Positions 61,322 to 64,000 of a stretch of 64,000 bases of DNA are shown in pieces; positions within the stretch are counted from its first letter, which is position 1; the number at the start of each line of letters is the position of its first letter. Origin of the DNA: Salegentibacter echinorum (lineage in GTDB: Bacteria; Bacteroidota; Bacteroidia; Flavobacteriales; Flavobacteriaceae); NCBI RefSeq assembly GCF_900129445.1, contig NZ_FQVT01000001.1:186001-250000 (forward strand), written 5' to 3'. Both the position numbers and the translations under genes were made by a program. The notes beneath the pieces are model-generated. The model had not been told where the DNA came from. It made no database searches and saw only the letters and a program-made list of their open reading frames with translations.

Positions 61322-62415
61322 TGCTTTGGTTTTGAGATGCTATTCGCTATAAAAATGCTAAATTGGGTAAATATTAAAATTACTTCTAAAAACGGAAAAA
61401 ACCAAACTACGTCTGTTTCTTCAAACTGTTTTGCAGCCTTAGTATAAATTATGGCTTGGGTAATTAAGACCACGGCAGCCACTATTAAGGTTATTTGCCA
61501 GTGAAATTGTAAAACTAAGAGTAAGAAAAACAAAATCCAGAAGAAAAATCGTGCACTATAAAATAAAGTGAGTAAAAATTTATCTTTGCGCTTATAATGG
61601 CCGGCCACAGATACATGCCGCCTTTTCTGATGTAACCAGGTTTTAAAATTTTTCTTCGGAATGCTTCGCGTACTGGCCTCAGGATGATAACACAATGCTG
61701 TATTTTCTTTGGTTGCAGCCTCATTTACAAAAAGATCATCATCACCAGAACGCAGGTGCAGGTGATTAGCAAAACCTTTTTGTGCATAAAATTGTTGCGA
61801 AGTATAAGCGAGATTTCTTCCCACACCCATGTAAGGGTTACCTAATTTAGCATAAGAGAAATATTGAATTGCGGTAAGTAAAGTTTCAAAGCGAACTAAT
61901 TTGTTTAAAAAAGAACGGGTGTCTTTAAAATAACCACCATAACCAAGTACAATAGATTTTTTACCTTGAAATTGACCAGACATATACCTGATCCAATTTT
62001 TACTCTGCGGAGCGCAATCGGCATCGGTGAAAATTAAATAAGGATTTTTTGCTTTTTTGATGCCCAGGGTTAGCGCATATTTTTTATTGGCCCAAAACGC
62101 TTCATTATTTTGAACATTTACAGATTTCACCCTACCGTCTAATGCCTGAAAGTCTTCAATAACCTCCAGGGTGTCATCCATCGAGGCATCATTAATTATA
62201 ATGACTTCAAAATCTGGATAATCCTGCTCTAAAATTGAAGGCAGGAAAGTCTTTAAGTTTTCGGCTTCGTTTTTAGCACAAACGATTACCGAAACAGGGG
62301 AATTCAAATTACTGGGAGCAGAAGGTTTTTCATTTACAAAAGAGAAAAACGCAAAATAGAAGCCTAAGATTATGAGGGAAATTAGGATAAATATTCCCAG
62401 TAAAATTGTTGCCAT
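61312..62415 (-). CDS. Membrane-bound family 2 glycosyltransferase
   Basis: A 367-residue GT2 with an N-terminal TM (ILLGIFILISLIILGFYFAF) and two to three C-terminal TM segments around a cytoplasmic catalytic domain. The motifs are IINDASMDDT, IFTDADCAP (DxD), LRSGDDDLFVNEA and the QKRRH segment, a weak form of the processive Q(Q/R)xRW. The processive cellulose-synthase-like identity is therefore possible but not certain. It is in one operon with a small membrane protein (9 bp upstream) and the sigma factor. Confidence 0.88.
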   Translation of the reverse strand: MATILLGIFILISLIILGFYFAFFSFVNEKPSAPSNLNSPVSVIVCAKNEAENLKTFLPSILEQDYPDFEVIIINDASMDDTLEVIEDFQALDGRVKSVNVQNNEAFWANKKYALTLGIKKAKNPYLIFTDADCAPQSKNWIRYMSGQFQGKKSIVLGYGGYFKDTRSFLNKLVRFETLLTAIQYFSYAKLGNPYMGVGRNLAYTSQQFYAQKGFANHLHLRSGDDDLFVNEAATKENTALCYHPEASTRSIPKKNFKTWLHQKRRHVSVAGHYKRKDKFLLTLFYSARFFFWILFFLLLVLQFHWQITLIVAAVVLITQAIIYTKAAKQFEETDVVWFFPFLEVILIFTQFSIFIANSISKPKHWK

Positions 62416-62424
62416 GCACGCTAA

Positions 62425-62628
62425 TTAGGCTTTTCTCTCTCCAGAGCAATCAGACATTTGTTCCGGCATTTTTCCGCACATACTGCAAGCTTCTCCTTCT
62501 TTATTTAAAAAAGGACTTTGGCTGGCGCAGGTACCGGCAAATTTTCCGTTTTTCTTACCCCATATTTTAATAGCTATCCCAGCAAAGGCAAGACCTAAAA
62601 GTACAATGGTTATCAGTAATAATTTCAT
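62425..62628 (-). CDS. Small membrane-anchored cysteine-containing protein
   Basis: A 67-residue protein: hydrophobic N-terminus (LLITIVLLGLAFAGIAIKI) followed by GTCASQSPF, ACSMCGKMP and SDC, giving four cysteines that might bind metal or form disulfides. It is first of three genes (with the GT2 and the sigma factor) on the minus strand. I do not know its function. Similar short proteins, to my recollection, are annotated as membrane or secreted proteins in Flavobacteriia. Confidence 0.7.
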   Translation of the reverse strand: MKLLLITIVLLGLAFAGIAIKIWGKKNGKFAGTCASQSPFLNKEGEACSMCGKMPEQMSDCSGERKA

Positions 62629-62953
62629 TTTCTCAATTTTTTTCGGCTTAAAATCTTTTTAAAAACTTCAGCCTAATAGTGATCAAACTCCTAATACAGA
62701 AGTCTGGTTAAATTGCTGTGCAAAGATAACAATAAAAAGACTTTTTAGAAAATTGTAGGAGATAATTGCGATGCTCTTTTTTCGTATTTTTATTATAAAT
62801 GCTAAAGACTTTTTGCCCAGGTTTTTATTCTAAAACTCATCATTTTTTAAATCCCCGGCGTTATAAAAGCTGCTTTTTTAAAACTTTCAATATATTTACT
62901 TTTTTAAATTTTCAAATGAATATAGCTTTAGTGCTAAAACTAAATATAAACTT
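62629..62953. other. Divergent intergenic region
   Basis: A 325-bp AT-rich stretch between divergent genes. No repeats or clear boxes were recognised. Confidence 0.35.
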
Positions 62954-63265
62954 ATGAAAGAACTAAATCAACAAGAGTGGAAAGAGCAGCTGGAAAAAGA
63001 TGATAATGCGGTGCTTTTAGATGTTCGAACCGAAGAGGAAGTTGCAGAAGGCTACATCCCAGATGCTAAAAATCTGGATATTTATAAGTCACAGGAGTTT
63101 ATGGGAGAAGTAGAAAAAATGGATAAGGATAAAAACTATTATGTTTATTGCCGCTCTGGAAAACGCAGTGCCCAGGCCTGTACTATTTTAGATCAAATGG
63201 GAGCCGCCAATACTTATAATTTGGAAGGCGGATTTATGGAATGGAAAGGAGAGAAGAAACAGTAA
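62954..63265 (+). CDS. Single-domain rhodanese
   Basis: A 103-residue rhodanese-like protein. The active-site loop VYCRSGKRSAQA holds C66. LLDVRTEEEVAEGYIPDAKN is the N-terminal part of the domain, and the tail LEGGFMEWKGE is typical. Such small proteins (GlpE/PspE-like) shuttle sulfane sulfur in the cytoplasm, and no export signal is seen. It is a single-gene unit. Confidence 0.92.
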   Translation: MKELNQQEWKEQLEKDDNAVLLDVRTEEEVAEGYIPDAKNLDIYKSQEFMGEVEKMDKDKNYYVYCRSGKRSAQACTILDQMGAANTYNLEGGFMEWKGEKKQ

Positions 63266-63361
63266 ACGGTTGGCGGTCTCAGTTTGTAGTAAGCAGTCTC
63301 AGTAAACAGTGGGCAAATTTACCGACAGTCCCTGTTAACTGAAACTGCCAACTGAACGGCG

Positions 63362-64000
63362 TTACTGCCTTCTGTCAAGTAGTAACCAACGAGTTCCAAT
63401 ACTTAAGATGGTTAAAATTTCTCCATTAGCTATACTTGTTATATTGGTGTTATTCTGAATATCATCCAGGGTATCTCCATTTAAGAAATTAAAAGAAGTG
63501 CTACTACTACCCATCCCTATTAAAACTATTTCCCGACCTTTAAAGTTGGAAGCATCTGGAATTGTGATAGATGATGCATTATTCGTGATTCGTAAATAGT
63601 AAACTTCGGGACCAATAATATAATTTCCAGTTTGATTTCCTGTACTCACATAATTCCTGGTGTGATTGGCTTTCCAGCTTACGTTGCCCTGGTCGTCGCT
63701 TACCAAAATATCACCTTCTTTTCCGCGGGAATCTGGTAGGGTGTATTCCTCAGCCTTAGATTTCCCTATTCCCACAGGACCTTCAAAATAACCGGCAAAT
63801 ACCCTTGAGCTGGGATTACCTTCCGCGCGAGCGTAAATCCCGTAGATATGTCCTCTACCTGTATTTGTTCCTATCTCGGTGAAAATACCGTAGTTATCGC
63901 TATTGGCTCCTTCTGTTCGGCCTACCCGATTGTAAATCCCATACATATCCCTGCTACCTGAGGCTTTGTTGGTTACGTTGTAAATACCATAGCGTTCGGC
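63362..64000 (-). CDS. C-terminal part of a YGIY-repeat surface or adhesin-like protein (partial)
   Basis: The minus-strand frame is open to the right edge, so the true start lies outside. At least 212 codons are visible. The first 75 residues are imperfect repeats of about 16 residues with YGIYN, YGIYNRV, YGIFTE and YGIYARA. A segment with DSRGKEGDILVSDDQGNVSW follows, a linker common in flavobacterial tail-fibre-like and exported repeat proteins. The end is a beta-rich C-terminus. It may be a secreted structural or adhesive protein. No sorting motif is clear. Confidence 0.7.
   Translation of the reverse strand, partial: AERYGIYNVTNKASGSRDMYGIYNRVGRTEGANSDNYGIFTEIGTNTGRGHIYGIYARAEGNPSSRVFAGYFEGPVGIGKSKAEEYTLPDSRGKEGDILVSDDQGNVSWKANHTRNYVSTGNQTGNYIIGPEVYYLRITNNASSITIPDASNFKGREIVLIGMGSSSTSFNFLNGDTLDDIQNNTNITSIANGEILTILSIGTRWLLLDRRQ

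Overview
The window looks like a chromosomal segment of a marine or halophilic Flavobacteriaceae bacterium, probably near Gramella, Salegentibacter or Zunongwangia. The evidence is low GC, Bacteroidota -7 boxes of the TAnnTTTG type (for example before the tRNA-Ser), lipoproteins with SC lipoboxes, a UpxY-type antiterminator and a BfmA/BtgA-type mobilization protein. The genus is inference.

Layout. Positions 1-6.1 kb are backbone: an unidentified C-terminal fragment, OsmC, a nitronate monooxygenase-like enzyme, mnmA, two lipoproteins (one an M28 peptidase) and an SGNH hydrolase, followed by tRNA-Ser(UGA). From the tRNA 3' end (6187) to 33050 lies what I read as one integrated element of about 26.9 kb. 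A tyrosine recombinase starts about 250 bp inside. The last 13 bp of the tRNA region recur at 33038-33050, immediately before a terminator that probably belonged to the tRNA. A 16-bp sequence, AGGTGTCAAATTCGGT, occurs just inside both ends. The left arm carries the integrase, a self-inhibited Fic protein, an excisionase-like HTH protein with an unknown partner, a BfmA/BtgA-like protein and a nested hairpin that may be an oriT. The cargo is a complete Wzx/Wzy-type surface polysaccharide locus: UpxY antiterminator, long leader, nucleotide-sugar dehydrogenase, Wzx flippase, five glycosyltransferases, a polysaccharide pyruvyl transferase, an EpsG-like polymerase, a WecA-like initiating transferase, Wza, Wzc and Wzi. 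A HigA-like/AbiEii pair flanked by direct repeats sits between wzc and wzi. A MazE remnant lies at the right edge.

From 33.1 to 64.0 kb the sequence returns to backbone. It holds a TetR-controlled oxidoreductase/DJ-1/NAD(P)-binding cluster with two identical operator copies, a universal stress protein, a long PLP-dependent enzyme, a GntA-like haem protein, a serine hydrolase, a JmjC-type protein, small lipoproteins and membrane proteins, kmo, a K+/H+ antiporter, msrA, a Nif3 homologue next to a zinc-ribbon-family protein with no cysteines, lpxK, a TPR hybrid histidine kinase, gap, lipA, an ECF sigma factor overlapping a membrane glycosyltransferase, a rhodanese, and the C-terminal part of a YGIY-repeat surface protein that runs off the end.

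How it fits together. The element appears to move a whole capsule or exopolysaccharide pathway as a unit. It has its own integration module, a possible mobilization site, an antiterminator for the long operon, and toxin-antitoxin genes that could stabilise it. No conjugation machinery is present, so it would be mobilizable at best. All functional calls rest on reading translated sequence and motifs, without database searches.
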